Part shown: positions 18,600-28,015 of the stretch, one piece after another
How positions within the stretch are numbered: the first letter of the stretch is position 1
Layout of the letters: each line of letters begins with the position of its first letter
DNA from: Nostoc sp. CENA543
GTDB taxonomy: Bacteria; Cyanobacteriota; Cyanobacteriia; Cyanobacteriales; Nostocaceae
Reading direction: 5' to 3'
NCBI RefSeq assembly: GCF_002896875.1
Contig: NZ_CP023278.1
Span: forward strand, 5,216,501 to 5,280,500
Length of the DNA: 64,000 nucleotides
Translations under genes and position numbers: made by a program
Notes under the pieces: model-generated
Told to the model about the DNA's origin: nothing
Databases searched by the model: none
Seen by the model: the letters and a program-made list of their open reading frames with translations, nothing else

Positions 18600-18737
18600 G
18601 GAAATAAGTAATTAATACTAGTTTCCTATCAAGTCAGTCGGGAAATAATTAACATAATTATATTAAGAAATGTAATGACGCTGAAAGTCACACTATAAAA
18701 CAGTCGATAATCCATAAAATTTATCTAAATATAATCT

Positions 18738-20006
18738 ATGCGAATTAATAAGACTTTGCTGATTTGTCTGATTATTCTGACTGCCGTTTCTCTGACGAAA
18801 GCTGAAATCTTGCCAGTTCAATCAAAAAAACTATTACAGCAAATTCATTCAGAAGCTCTAGCAACAGAGAATATTGCATCTATTGATGGCAGTAACATTA
18901 AAAAATTAAGAGGAATATTTGAAATCAGATGGATTCCAGCAGCTTCAATGGCAAATACCTTACAAGGTAGTCCACAGCAATGGCAAGCAGATTTTATCTT
19001 AATTGATAAGACGGTTTATGATAATGGACTCCCCAAACGAGGCGATATTATTATCTTTAAACCTACTGATAATTTAACAAAAGAAGGTTATACAGACCCG
19101 TTTATCAAGCGTATTATTGCTCTGCCTGGGGAAAAAGTAGAACTGAGAAAAGGTAAAGTATATATTAACAATCAGTTGCTTCCAGAAAGTTATATTGATT
19201 CTAAACAAGTAACAAATATTGATGTTTGTGCATCAGCTGAACAACCACCCTTTTTGTCTAAACCCCAAACTCTACCACCTAACTCATATTTAGTATTAGG
19301 TGATAACCGTCAAGAGAGTTATGATAGTCGCTGTTGGGGTTTAGTTACCAGAAAAAATATTATTGGTCAAGCAGTGAGAAGAGTTTGGCCGCTAGCAACC
19401 CAGATTAATTTAGATAAAAATCGCCATCAACAGCAGCATTATTTAGAAGAATTATTCCTGAAAAATGTAGGGTTTGTCATACCTCCTAATAACTTAAATG
19501 ATGGAATTGCTTTTTTTCAAAAGCAGTTAGCTAATGCACGTAAAAATCAAGATGTGACTGGCGAAATTACAGCCTTAAGGCATCTTTCTATGTATAATAT
19601 TATGCTGGGTACTAAAAATGAACAAGCGATGAATTATGCTCAACAACTTTTAAAAGTCGCTCGTCAGCATAAGATATCAGGCTCAGAAACTCAAGCCTTA
19701 GCTTATATGTCGCTTGCCGCTTTTGCCAAATTGGAGCCTAATTTAGCTATCGAGTACGGGCAGCAGGTATTACCATTAGCACAAAAAAACCAAGACCAGA
19801 TAAGTGAATACATGGCTTTATGGAGTCTAGCGATCGCTAACGTATATTTTAATGATTGTTCTCAGGCTAAGATTTTTTATGATCGAAGTTCATCTATTTT
19901 AAATAGTCTTCCTGTATCAGAAAATAAAAACATGATAAAAGAACAAATCTCAGTGATTTTTAAGCAATTAAATCTCCAAAAATGTTCAGGAATATCAAAT
20001 ATATAA
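18738..20006 (+). CDS. Signal peptidase I domain fused to a TPR-like C-terminus
   Basis: A 422-residue protein. Residues 1-22 form a hydrophobic anchor or signal. The S26 signal peptidase I catalytic domain covers about 60-220: nucleophile region PAASMANTL (Ser70; the usual motif is SMxPTL, here Asn replaces Pro), general base Lys124 in FIKRIIALPGE, and the conserved box GDNRQESYDSRCWG (188-201). All catalytic elements are therefore present. The C-terminal 200 residues are helical repeats of TPR character (for example ALRHLSMYNIMLGTKNEQAM). Ordinary LepB stops after the catalytic domain, so this is an unusual fusion; it may present particular preproteins to the peptidase or sit in a complex. 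A solitary gene between the TetR gene and the DUF2996-type gene. Confidence 0.8.
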   Translation: MRINKTLLICLIILTAVSLTKAEILPVQSKKLLQQIHSEALATENIASIDGSNIKKLRGIFEIRWIPAASMANTLQGSPQQWQADFILIDKTVYDNGLPKRGDIIIFKPTDNLTKEGYTDPFIKRIIALPGEKVELRKGKVYINNQLLPESYIDSKQVTNIDVCASAEQPPFLSKPQTLPPNSYLVLGDNRQESYDSRCWGLVTRKNIIGQAVRRVWPLATQINLDKNRHQQQHYLEELFLKNVGFVIPPNNLNDGIAFFQKQLANARKNQDVTGEITALRHLSMYNIMLGTKNEQAMNYAQQLLKVARQHKISGSETQALAYMSLAAFAKLEPNLAIEYGQQVLPLAQKNQDQISEYMALWSLAIANVYFNDCSQAKIFYDRSSSILNSLPVSENKNMIKEQISVIFKQLNLQKCSGISNI

Positions 20007-20258
20007 AATTACTCTAAAAGATTAATTTAATGTTTTTATAATAGATAAATGTTAAAAACGCAGTAGAAGGATACAGACATAACATCAGAATTTTAACTCT
20101 TAAGGATTGATAATTGTCTATAAATTCAGCAGTTTCTTGTACCTTTCACTTTTTAGGTTTTTCCTTCTTACCTGATCTCTCCTATGTCAAAATGAAAATA
20201 ACTTACTACACAAAGGTGAGCGACGCTCGAAAAGCTAGATAAAGGATTGATCTAAGCA

Positions 20259-20873
20259 ATGGCAGACGAAACCAATCAAAATCAGGCAGGAGATCAAATT
20301 CCCAGCACTGTTGACCAAAAAGCACCCACTGTCTCAGCAGCAAACGCTCCCAGCACTAGCGAACCAGTAGCGACAGATATTCCTACTGCTAACGCTCCAG
20401 ACCCCAAAACAGCGAACCCCAAAACCAACCCCAACGCTGCTACTCAGACAGAAAAACCCGCCGCCGCTAAACCCGCCGCCGCCAAGAAAGAAAAAGCTCC
20501 AGCAGTAGAAGACAAACCCTTTGTCGAGTTCATGGAGCAAGAATACTTACCGGCATTGCAAAAAGCGATCGCAGCTGAAGGGGTAAAAGATTTACAATTA
20601 GCTTTTAAAAAGCAAAAGCTCCCCGTTGCTGGATTGCAATCAGCTGAAGAATGCTGGCAAATAGTTGGTAGTTGGCAAAACGGCCAGCGTCAGTTTAATG
20701 TATACTTTCCCGACGAAGATATCCAAGGAAAAAAAGGTTTTTCCTGCAACGAAGGTAAAAAGCCTAGTACCTTAGAATCATTTTTAATCGATGAGCGTAA
20801 AGTCACACTGGATATGCTAGTGTCCCGGTTAGTCTACCGCTTAAACGGTCAAAAGTGGCTAGGTAGAAATTAA
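20259..20873 (+). CDS. DUF2996-type cyanobacterial protein
   Basis: A 204-residue soluble protein. The first 85 residues are a low-complexity Ala/Pro/Lys/Thr-rich linker without predicted structure (AAAKPAAAKKEKAP). The C-terminal 115 residues are a compact conserved domain (from KPFVEFMEQEYLPAL to RLNGQKWLGRN) that I match to the DUF2996 family found across cyanobacteria and plastids. No catalytic motif is visible. The ATG follows AAAGGATTGATCTAAGC. It is monocistronic and followed by the dispersed 37-base repeats. Family assignment is from memory of the C-terminal pattern; function unknown. Confidence 0.75.
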   Translation: MADETNQNQAGDQIPSTVDQKAPTVSAANAPSTSEPVATDIPTANAPDPKTANPKTNPNAATQTEKPAAAKPAAAKKEKAPAVEDKPFVEFMEQEYLPALQKAIAAEGVKDLQLAFKKQKLPVAGLQSAEECWQIVGSWQNGQRQFNVYFPDEDIQGKKGFSCNEGKKPSTLESFLIDERKVTLDMLVSRLVYRLNGQKWLGRN

Positions 20874-20920
20874 CTCAGTTATTCAGTGCTGAGTGCTGAG
20901 TAATGAGTGCTGAGTAATGA

Positions 20921-20990
20921 GTGCTGTTAGCGGAAGCGGGGCGTTTAGCCCGTGCTGTTAGCGGAAGCGGGGCGTTTAGTCGGTGCTGAG
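20921..20990. repeat. Dispersed 37-base repeat, copies 3 and 4 in tandem
   Basis: Two overlapping copies (20921-20957 and 20952-20990) of the unit GTGCTGTTAGCGGAAGCGGG followed by GCGTTTAG(C/T)C. They are flanked upstream by GAGTGCTGAGTAAT tandem units and downstream by a TTGACTA array at 21083-21128. Confidence 0.75.
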
Positions 20991-21082
20991 TACAAACCTA
21001 GTACCTAGTCAAGAGTTTCCAGTCTCTAGTCACTCTTTCATACAAGACTCGTGAAACAAGTTTCACCGAAACCGTCTTCTTA

Positions 21083-21128
21083 ATATTGACTATTGACTGT
21101 TGACTGTTGACTATTGACTATCAACTAT
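21083..21128. repeat. Heptanucleotide tandem repeat (TTGACTA type)
   Basis: Six TTGACTA/TTGACTG units that run into the 3' end of the TM2-domain gene and supply its TAG stop on the minus strand. Confidence 0.75.
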
Positions 21129-22111
21129 TGATCCAATTCATGAAAGTAGTAGGTAACGGCTCCAGAAATCGGGTCGTTATCTATTTTTACGTAACCAGAT
21201 TTAAACATTTCTTTCAAAGCGGTTTCGACTTCTGCAAAGCTAGCACCTGTAGCTTTGACACCTTGCGTTACAGTTAAGCTACCACCCCTACTTTCTGCTA
21301 CCTCAATGAGTCTAATCATCAAATCATTACCCTTTGGAACATGAACTTGGGTTGCAACTACTGGGGGATTAAGTGGTACACCAAAGGAAGAAATACCAGC
21401 TTGACTACGCAAATTGTGTTTGTATTCTTCTACCATTCCAGGTATCAAAAACAAATCTACAAACTGCCCGACGTAAAATAATCCAAAAGTAAACAACCAT
21501 AAAAAGCCAGTACCAAACTTACCGTTATAGATACGGTGTAAGCCTCCTACGGGGAAGATAAACCCCAAACCACACAAGATATAAGAAATCGGCAACCGAT
21601 TATTACCAGTAGGGTTAATCTGACGGTCTATATTAATAATCTCAGTGCTTAATGTATTAATTATTTTCGATATTTCCGAACCACCCTGATACGTATTGGG
21701 TGGTACGTAACTATTAAACAAAGGAGGTTTTGCTACACTTGGACTATTAATCATTTGTTGTACAAACTGTCCATAGACCTCCACATCAGTACGTTTACCT
21801 TGAAAACGATTACCGTGAGCTATTTCTTGACTCAATCTGTTAGCGTGGAGAATGTGACGGTAATCATCTGCACTCAAACCACGATAATGTTGCGTGAGTT
21901 CAAGCAACTCTTGCCATTGCACTTGTTGGGGGTTCTGCACCCTTTCCCGTTGTGCCAAATCAAGATAATTGTTATTTGCTAACCAGTAACGAAAATAATC
22001 TTCTAGCGCGCCATGAAAACTAACTAGGGCGTAACCCAATAACTCTGAGTCATTATCAGCTTTTTGTAATCGCTCCCAGCCCAGTTGCAGCTTATTAAAA
22101 TGATCACTCAT
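21125..22111 (-). CDS. TM2-domain membrane protein with HEPN-like N-terminus
   Basis: A 328-residue protein in three parts. Residues 1-125 are all-helical and contain RLSQEIAH, an R-x6-H spacing like that of HEPN domains. Residues about 170-235 form a TM2 domain: two hydrophobic helices (ISYILCGLGFIFPVGGLHRIYNG and FLWLFTFGLFYVGQFVDLFLIPGMV) with the typical G-x-H-R-I-Y loop. Residues 255-328 look like a winged-helix fold (SRGGSLTVTQGVKATGASFAEVETALKEMF). TM2 proteins are small membrane proteins of poorly known function. The stop codon comes from the adjacent heptanucleotide repeat. The TM2 call is firm; the HEPN and winged-helix calls are tentative. Confidence 0.7.
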   Translation of the reverse strand: MSDHFNKLQLGWERLQKADNDSELLGYALVSFHGALEDYFRYWLANNNYLDLAQRERVQNPQQVQWQELLELTQHYRGLSADDYRHILHANRLSQEIAHGNRFQGKRTDVEVYGQFVQQMINSPSVAKPPLFNSYVPPNTYQGGSEISKIINTLSTEIINIDRQINPTGNNRLPISYILCGLGFIFPVGGLHRIYNGKFGTGFLWLFTFGLFYVGQFVDLFLIPGMVEEYKHNLRSQAGISSFGVPLNPPVVATQVHVPKGNDLMIRLIEVAESRGGSLTVTQGVKATGASFAEVETALKEMFKSGYVKIDNDPISGAVTYYFHELDQ

Positions 22112-22438
22112 TAGCTTGCCATATCGCTTTTATAGCTTTATCTCAAAATTTTAACCAATAGTCATTAGTCATTAGTTATTAGTTATTTTTTTCTCCTCTG
22201 CTCCCTCTGCCCCCTGCCCCCTGACCTATTCCCAATGCCCCATATTGCTTACTAAATTCGGTAAATCTTGAACTATTGTTGCAACTCTTAACGTTTTGCC
22301 TACCAGTTTACCTCTACATCTTGGTAGACTGAGATTTATACAAATTCATTATTGTCGGCTGTTGTGCCTTGTGAGAGCATCTGCTTTAGTTCTCCAGGTT
22401 GTAGTCAAGATAATAAAAACACTCATTGCAATTAGGAC
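22112..22438. other. Divergent spacer, TM2 gene and acsF
   Basis: About 330 bases containing AGTCATT/AGTTATT tandem units near 22155-22185 and CCCCTGCCCCCTG low-complexity sequence, then about 180 bases of unique sequence that should hold the acsF promoter. No hairpin or small gene was recognised. Confidence 0.4.
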
Positions 22439-23515
22439 ATGGTAGATTCCCTAAAGAAGCCAGGCTTTGAAGAAATGCGGCCAGGGATTAAAGTCCCGGC
22501 AAAGGAAACTCTGTTAACACCTCGGTTTTACACCACCGATTTTGATGAGATGGCACGGATGGACATCTCTGTCAATGAAGACGAGTTGAGAGCCATTCTC
22601 GAAGAATTCCGTGCTGACTATAACCGTCATCACTTTGTACGGGATGCCGAGTTTGAACAATCCTGGGATCACATTGACGGGGACACTCGCCGCTTGTTCG
22701 TGGAATTTCTAGAACGGTCTTGTACAGCAGAATTTTCCGGCTTTCTGCTCTACAAAGAACTCGGTCGCCGTTTAAAAGATAAAAGCCCAGTTTTAGCAGA
22801 ATGCTTTAACCTGATGTCGCGGGATGAAGCGCGTCATGCTGGCTTTTTGAACAAGGCAATGTCAGACTTTAACCTGTCTTTGGACTTAGGGTTTTTAACT
22901 AAGAGCCGCAATTACACCTTCTTTAAACCAAAATTTATTTTCTACGCCACCTATCTGTCTGAGAAGATTGGTTACTGGCGTTACATCACCATTTATCGTC
23001 ATTTAGAAGCACATCCAGAAGACCGGATTTATCCTATTTTCCGGTTCTTTGAAAACTGGTGTCAGGATGAAAACCGTCACGGTGATTTCTTTGATGCCAT
23101 TATGAAATCTCAGCCACAAATGCTCAACGACTGGAAAGCGAAACTGTGGAGTCGCTTCTTCCTGTTGTCAGTATTTGTCACAATGTATCTCAATGACATT
23201 CAGCGTCAAGATTTCTACGCTTCTATTGGTTTAGATGCGCGGGAATATGACATCTATGTCATTAAGAAGACCAACGAAACAGCAGGTAGAGTTTTCCCTG
23301 TAATTCTCGATGTAGATAGTCCAGAGTTTTATGAGCGTTTGGACATCTGTGTCAAGAATAACGAAAAACTGAGTGCGATCGCTAACTCTAATACTCCTAA
23401 ATTCCTGCAATTCTTCCAAAAACTACCAATCCTCATCTCCAGTGGTTGGCAGTTACTCAAGCTGTACTTGATGAAGCCTATTGACGCTGCTTCTGCTCAA
23501 GGTGCAGCACGTTAA
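22439..23515 (+). CDS. acsF: Mg-protoporphyrin IX monomethyl ester oxidative cyclase (AcsF)
   Basis: A 358-residue diiron enzyme of chlorophyll synthesis that forms the isocyclic (E) ring from Mg-protoporphyrin IX monomethyl ester, using oxygen. The ferritin-like diiron ligands are seen in [13 protein letters not shown], in [11 protein letters not shown] and in [11 protein letters not shown]. Length and sequence are normal for cyanobacterial ChlAI/AcsF, a membrane-associated enzyme. Monocistronic: an imperfect hairpin at 23541-23578 follows. ChlM, which makes its substrate, is also in the window at 47.1-47.8 kb but not linked. Identification is firm. Confidence 0.96.
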   Translation: MVDSLKKPGFEEMRPGIKVPAKETLLTPRFYTTDFDEMARMDISVNEDELRAILEEFRADYNRHHFVRDAEFEQSWDHIDGDTRRLFVEFLERSCTAEFSGFLLYKELGRRLKDKSPVLAECFNLMSRDEARHAGFLNKAMSDFNLSLDLGFLTKSRNYTFFKPKFIFYATYLSEKIGYWRYITIYRHLEAHPEDRIYPIFRFFENWCQDENRHGDFFDAIMKSQPQMLNDWKAKLWSRFFLLSVFVTMYLNDIQRQDFYASIGLDAREYDIYVIKKTNETAGRVFPVILDVDSPEFYERLDICVKNNEKLSAIANSNTPKFLQFFQKLPILISSGWQLLKLYLMKPIDAASAQGAAR

Positions 23516-23540
23516 TTAATCTAAATCTTAACTCCACAAC

Positions 23541-23578
23541 AATAACCCTGGTTTTTTCCGAAAAACTGGGGTTATTTT
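23541..23578 (+). terminator. Likely acsF terminator hairpin
   Basis: AATAACCCTGG and CTGGGGTTATT arms around a T/A-rich centre, followed by TTTG. It begins 26 bases after the acsF stop codon. Confidence 0.6.
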
Positions 23579-23635
23579 GTGTTTTTAGAAGAGGTAAAAA
23601 GTGTCTTTTCAGTCAAAACCTTGAGATTTTCGGTA

Positions 23636-25048
23636 ATGAACAAGTTATTGAGGAGTAAGCTACCGCTAATTTTAATCTTCTTTTTATTTAGCGGTTTGTT
23701 ACCTGCTTCTAGCTCAGTTTTCTGTGCCGCCACAGCTAATGAACGATACGATGATGATCTCTACACCAACCAAGGTAGTTATAGCGGTGCTAGTGGACGA
23801 CATGGTAGAAATGGCCGTGACGGTGAAAATAAAACTTTTGTAGCTGATGGTTCATCTGTCAGTTTTGATCTATCAGGTCAAGATGGGGAAGATGGAGAAG
23901 ATGGGGGGAGTGGTTCTCGGCCTAAATGTCGCCACTCTGAACGTAATCCTAACAATGATATCAAAGCACCAGACGGTGCGAATGGTGGAAATGGTGGGAG
24001 GGGAGGAGACGGTGGCAATGGGGGAAATCTCACCGTTTACTACACAAATTTAGCAGATTTACAGAAAATACTTGTGCGTGCTAACCCTGGCGACCCTGGA
24101 CGTGGGGGTCGGGGTGGTCGTGGTGTCAATGGTTGTCGATGTCGTAGGAGTAGTTGGGAGAGAGAAACCTGCACAGGAAAACCTGGAACTCCTGATTATA
24201 AATGTACAAAGAAAACCTATACATGTAAGAGTGGTAGGGATGGCTACAATGGTAGCGATGGTAGTGATGGGAAAAAAGGCAAGTTAGGCGTTTTGAGTAT
24301 TGTTAAAAGCCAACAAACCTTACCTGAGGAAATCCCTAGCGTCACCCTACCAATATCTGAACTTGGTAGTAAACAAATTAACCTTTCCAAACACAAGTGG
24401 AAACTCCATCAAGGTGCAGCATCTCTTTTAGCACCTGGTTCAATAATTGCTGATGAATATCGGGAATTTGAGGAACGCTTAGAAACTGTTTTTCAATTAG
24501 TTTGGCAAGAAAGACAACCCATCAGCAGCTTTGGCAATGAAAAAGTTAAAGTTAGCCTCAATGACAATAAACAAGTAGAAGTTGAATTTCCTGATGATTT
24601 ATGGGTTGCAGGTAGTAGCAGTAATGAGGCTAACTCTACTAAATTTACTGTTAACCACCTCATCCCCAGAAAAGATGTCACCAGATTAGCCGTAGCAGAA
24701 TTTGCTGATGCAGGGGAAAACTTGAATTTAAAAATAGTAGATTTGGCAGCTAAGTCTGATGTCATTAACACTCAATTTCGGGTGAAATTTCGGGTTAAAG
24801 ACAATAACGCTGGATTTGGCGACTATCAAACCCAGTATGAAGGTGAAATTCCTGCTAACCTCGTCACTCGTGATTACAACCGCTTTACCCTAGCTTTGGG
24901 TAAATTGAACATCAAACGGGAAAATTTACGCCCTGGTGTCAACGTAGATATTGAAGTTGTCGCAACTCGTTCCCTGGGAGAACGTTCAGCCAAGCAAACA
25001 ATTACTTGGCAAAGTCCTATCCGCAAACCGCTTAAAAATCAAAGGTAA
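23636..25048 (+). CDS. Secreted collagen-like, Cys-containing protein
   Basis: About 470 residues. The ATG at 23636 gives a clear signal peptide (KLPLILIFFLFSGLLPASS then a cut near FCAA); a longer GTG frame from 23579 would place 19 residues ahead of it. The first 180 residues of the mature part are glycine-rich with G-x-x repeats (GRHGRNGRDGE, GQDGEDGEDGG, GANGGNGGRGGDGGNGG, GDPGRGGRGGRGVNG, GRDGYNGSDGSDG), interrupted by a Cys/Arg cluster (CRCRRSSWERETC) and a second Cys-containing stretch. The C-terminal 250 residues are non-repetitive and beta-rich. It resembles extracellular collagen-like proteins that build sheath or surface structures. Function unknown. No obvious operon partner; the next gene is convergent. 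Confidence 0.75.
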   Translation: MNKLLRSKLPLILIFFLFSGLLPASSSVFCAATANERYDDDLYTNQGSYSGASGRHGRNGRDGENKTFVADGSSVSFDLSGQDGEDGEDGGSGSRPKCRHSERNPNNDIKAPDGANGGNGGRGGDGGNGGNLTVYYTNLADLQKILVRANPGDPGRGGRGGRGVNGCRCRRSSWERETCTGKPGTPDYKCTKKTYTCKSGRDGYNGSDGSDGKKGKLGVLSIVKSQQTLPEEIPSVTLPISELGSKQINLSKHKWKLHQGAASLLAPGSIIADEYREFEERLETVFQLVWQERQPISSFGNEKVKVSLNDNKQVEVEFPDDLWVAGSSSNEANSTKFTVNHLIPRKDVTRLAVAEFADAGENLNLKIVDLAAKSDVINTQFRVKFRVKDNNAGFGDYQTQYEGEIPANLVTRDYNRFTLALGKLNIKRENLRPGVNVDIEVVATRSLGERSAKQTITWQSPIRKPLKNQR

Positions 25049-25146
25049 ATATATTGGGGATTGGGGACGAATCAATTCAAAATTCAAAATTCAAAATTCA
25101 AAATTCAAAATTTAAGATTTTGTTCCTCGTTCCCTCTATATAAAAA

Positions 25147-26544
25147 TTATTGATCATTGGGCTGTAATTTATACCAGCCGTACCAATGGCGCACTGCTAA
25201 CCAAATTACGGATAATAAACCCGCGATGCTTAAAGTTAGACCACTAAAGGGAACTAATAAACCCAATACTGGTAAGATTGCACCTGTGATAGTACAGATA
25301 ATGGCAGCGAGGGAAGCACTGCGACTATAACCTAAACCCCAAGATAACATCAGTAATATTGCGGACAACATAGTCCAAGCAAATACAGGATTCATGAATC
25401 GGCTGAGATAGGTTAAAGTCAACAGACAAGCAAAGAAAATACTAGCAGCGATCGCTACATTTCTCAAACTGATGGGGATAGATAAATACAGCAGCAATAT
25501 CCACCATAAAAATAAAGCTGGTGCTAGTAACAACAGCCTGGGAAGAATTCCTGTTTGACGGATGGGGTCAGTGTTGGTGAACACACCAAAGGGATTTTTT
25601 ACAGACACATTATCGTCAAATATCCAAGTAAACTGAGTGCTACGACCATCAGCTTTAGTCTCACTGGGGATAATCCCGCTAGCAAAGTCAGCACCAGCAA
25701 AGTTAGCGGTTGCTGTCAAACGAAAGTTAGAAAGTAACTGTCCGGTGGCGTTATAAACCCAACGTGGCCCCCCTTGTGCTTGATAAGTCACACGAAAGCT
25801 GGTTTCTTCCCCTGGTGGTAACTGAAAAGCAAAACTATAGTTTCCTGGTTCGACAGATTCTAGTCGGGTGCGATCGCGCTCTACTTTATAGTTAGAAAGT
25901 AGGGAATAGCCAATGGGTGGCTGTGCTTCAAAAAAGAACTTATCAATATTATTGAGGCGGTTAACTACTTTATATTCCGCACTGTAATCTACACGATAAA
26001 CTGCACTGCGGTTTTGAACATCTGTGCTTTGATCTAATTTCACTTGGACTTGTGAACCAGCAAGGGAAAGTAAACGGTTTACTTCTCTTTTGTCGTTGAC
26101 TTTAACTATTTTGCCATCTACCTGAGTCGTATAGGTAAATGGCTCTTGTGTCACATAGCGCACTTGCGGGACTATTTGCTCTAGTTTATCTCCAGCTACA
26201 CTTTGAGCAACTTGAGCAACCTTAGCCTGTTCCCAATGGTGATAACGATTGCTCAAAGTAGAACACAGAAAAAACCCTGCAACTAACAATATTAGAACTA
26301 GAGTTAAATGTTGCAGACCCCATAACAGCTTGGAGTAATGAATAGTCCATTCTCCAACGACCATTTTTTGGTCTAAGGGATGGGCGCGTAACGCAAAACT
26401 GATGAGTGCGATCGCTACTCCCAAAGCTATGATTAAAAATACTAAAAATAAAAAAGCTGGAAGTAATTGAGAACCAATTTGAATTAGTTCTGTGGGATGT
26501 GTTAAATCAGGTAGTCCGGGAATTCCCTGGTTAGCAGAATACAT
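25147..26544 (-). CDS. Conserved multi-spanning membrane protein, unknown function
   Basis: A 465-residue integral membrane protein. Two helices lie at the N-terminus (about 28-52 and 75-97), then a large beta-rich extracytoplasmic domain (about 100-325; repeated YRVDYSAEYKV and FAFQLPPGEETSFRVTY strands), then five or six helices at the C-terminus (330-455). The two-helix/large loop/multi-helix layout is somewhat like CreD-type inner membrane proteins, but I do not see enough to assign that family. It is convergent with the collagen-like gene. An (AATTCAAA)n tandem repeat at about 25072-25113 lies between the two 3' ends. Confidence 0.7.
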   Translation of the reverse strand: MYSANQGIPGLPDLTHPTELIQIGSQLLPAFLFLVFLIIALGVAIALISFALRAHPLDQKMVVGEWTIHYSKLLWGLQHLTLVLILLVAGFFLCSTLSNRYHHWEQAKVAQVAQSVAGDKLEQIVPQVRYVTQEPFTYTTQVDGKIVKVNDKREVNRLLSLAGSQVQVKLDQSTDVQNRSAVYRVDYSAEYKVVNRLNNIDKFFFEAQPPIGYSLLSNYKVERDRTRLESVEPGNYSFAFQLPPGEETSFRVTYQAQGGPRWVYNATGQLLSNFRLTATANFAGADFASGIIPSETKADGRSTQFTWIFDDNVSVKNPFGVFTNTDPIRQTGILPRLLLLAPALFLWWILLLYLSIPISLRNVAIAASIFFACLLTLTYLSRFMNPVFAWTMLSAILLMLSWGLGYSRSASLAAIICTITGAILPVLGLLVPFSGLTLSIAGLLSVIWLAVRHWYGWYKLQPNDQ

Positions 26545-26659
26545 TGCAGAATTTTTGCAGAATTTGCAATTTCTAGACTGTTAAAACGTTGCAAATGTTT
26601 CTGAAACAGTCATCATCTATTTATTCTGTCAATAAAAAATTTAGATGCCTCAAGAGTAA

Positions 26660-27043
26660 CTATTTTGTCCTATTTGTTGCTACTCGACAAACAATTTCCA
26701 TAGAGTTAGCATCAGCACTCCTGGGTTTGGGAAAGATTTCTTGTTCTGTTCTATCAACTCTAGCCAAATTGCCATTAGCCTCATAGATAGCCAATTTTTT
26801 AGAAAATAACTTACCTTGACCACAAGCTGCTCTTAATGTTCTTCTGACTATACTATTACCCTGTTGTTCTAACAGAGTATATTCAGTCCCTTGCACAGAT
26901 GATAAATCCAAAACAATAGGATCACCATTCCTATTAGATCCTACTTGGAGATAAAAATTATTTTTTGTAGTTTCAGCCAATGCCACACTACTAAATGTTA
27001 GTGAAATAAGAGCAACAAGACCACCAATTTTTGTTAATCTCAT
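26660..27043 (-). CDS. Small secreted protein, unknown function
   Basis: A 127-residue protein with a standard signal peptide (residues 1-23, ending SSVALAET, cut after ALA). The mature part is about 104 residues with two cysteines (in RAACGQGK and IVCRVATN) that could form a disulfide. The pattern (short beta strands, FYLQVGSNRNGDPIVLDLSSV at the start) is typical of small cyanobacterial periplasmic proteins; I do not recognise the family. It stands alone beside a long gene-poor stretch. Confidence 0.65.
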   Translation of the reverse strand: MRLTKIGGLVALISLTFSSVALAETTKNNFYLQVGSNRNGDPIVLDLSSVQGTEYTLLEQQGNSIVRRTLRAACGQGKLFSKKLAIYEANGNLARVDRTEQEIFPKPRSADANSMEIVCRVATNRTK

Positions 27044-27498
27044 AATTAATATTTTGTAAACTCATACTTTATTTTTATTCATAAAGTATTGTTTTAGCTG
27101 TGGTAAAACCACTGGAAAATCTTTACATAAAGATACAATAATCAATACAAATAATTAGTATTTTTATCAATTAGAAAAATAGTCTTTAATCTAAAATTAT
27201 TAAATTTACTTAATTACTTACGTAAGATGCTTACATAATTAATGTGGAAATCTCATAGAAGCAATGATATTTACTCAGAAAAATCTCAAAAATCAATGAT
27301 AAAATTTTTAAAGTGAAGAGAATAAGTAAATCTGCTTTCCGAAATTTTACTGATATTCATCGATAAGGGCAAGATTCCTGAAATTGAAAATTTATCAACC
27401 TATCTTAGTAAATAAGACGATGAAAGTGATCAGGTTAAAATTTAATTGTGTCCAACTTTCTATATTCTGTTTTAGCCTAGATAAATTGACAATAAAAA

Positions 27499-27521
27499 AA
27501 CCGTAGGGGAACTCTACGGTT
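27499..27521 (-). terminator. Intrinsic terminator without an obvious gene (minus strand)
   Basis: AACCGTAG and CTACGGTT arms around a seven-base loop; on the minus strand the stem is followed by seven or more T. No protein gene lies upstream on that strand for 800 bases, so it may end a non-coding RNA. Confidence 0.6.
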
Positions 27522-27597
27522 AGTTTAAGTGGAATACTGAACTCTAAACCTATTTAAAAATTTGGTGTCTTACAACTTCAGCTCTTTACCTTTCGGT

Positions 27598-27638
27598 AAT
27601 CTCTTTATGAAGTAAAGTTTAACTACTTAAAAGAGATT
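27598..27638. other. Extended hairpin, possible RNA structure
   Basis: Outer arms AATCTCTTT and AAAGAGATT (9 of 9 pairs) enclose inner arms AAGTA and TACTT around a nine-base loop. This two-part stem is unlikely by chance even in AT-rich sequence. Confidence 0.5.
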
Positions 27639-27662
27639 TGTCATTACTGAATTCAGAAAAAG

Positions 27663-27697
27663 AAGATAGTGAAATATTCATCTACATTCACTATCTT
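27663..27697 (+). terminator. Hairpin, possible terminator
   Basis: Perfect 11-base arms AAGATAGTGAA and TTCACTATCTT around a 13-base loop, followed by TTAC. Weak T-run, so it could be another structured RNA element. Confidence 0.4.
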
Positions 27698-28015
27698 TAC
27701 TGCAATTGATGAAGTTCTTAAAAAGAGTTTGTATGTAAAAACACTGAATAAATCATTATGTGTTGATACTATAACTGTAATATATTGAGAGTTTTAGTTA
27801 AAAATATTACATTTATGTCAATTAAATAATTCGGTAATCAAGCAAAAATAAAATTTACTATATACTTCGGGTATCCGTTAGAGTTGCCGATTATAGTAGG
27901 CTAACACCAAAAAAATAGGTAATCAATCCATATAGGCACTTAACTGGGATTGGTAATTTTTTGGGGATCTGACAAAATTGACGACTAGCGTAGTAATTTT
28001 CTGATAGAGGAAGCA

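Larger units (their letters stand above)
27044..28015. other. Long AT-rich gene-poor stretch with several strong hairpins
   Basis: Nearly 1 kb without a convincing protein gene. It contains a minus-strand terminator-like hairpin (27499-27521), an extended two-part hairpin (27598-27638) and an 11-base-pair hairpin (27663-27697), all within 200 bases. This density suggests one or more non-coding transcripts or the remains of a mobile element. No tRNA or known riboswitch pattern was recognised. Confidence 0.45.

Noticed and set aside
23847-24287. Two plus-strand frames within the collagen-like gene
   Set aside because: Alternate frames of GGT/GGA-rich codons; the long frame with signal peptide explains the region.
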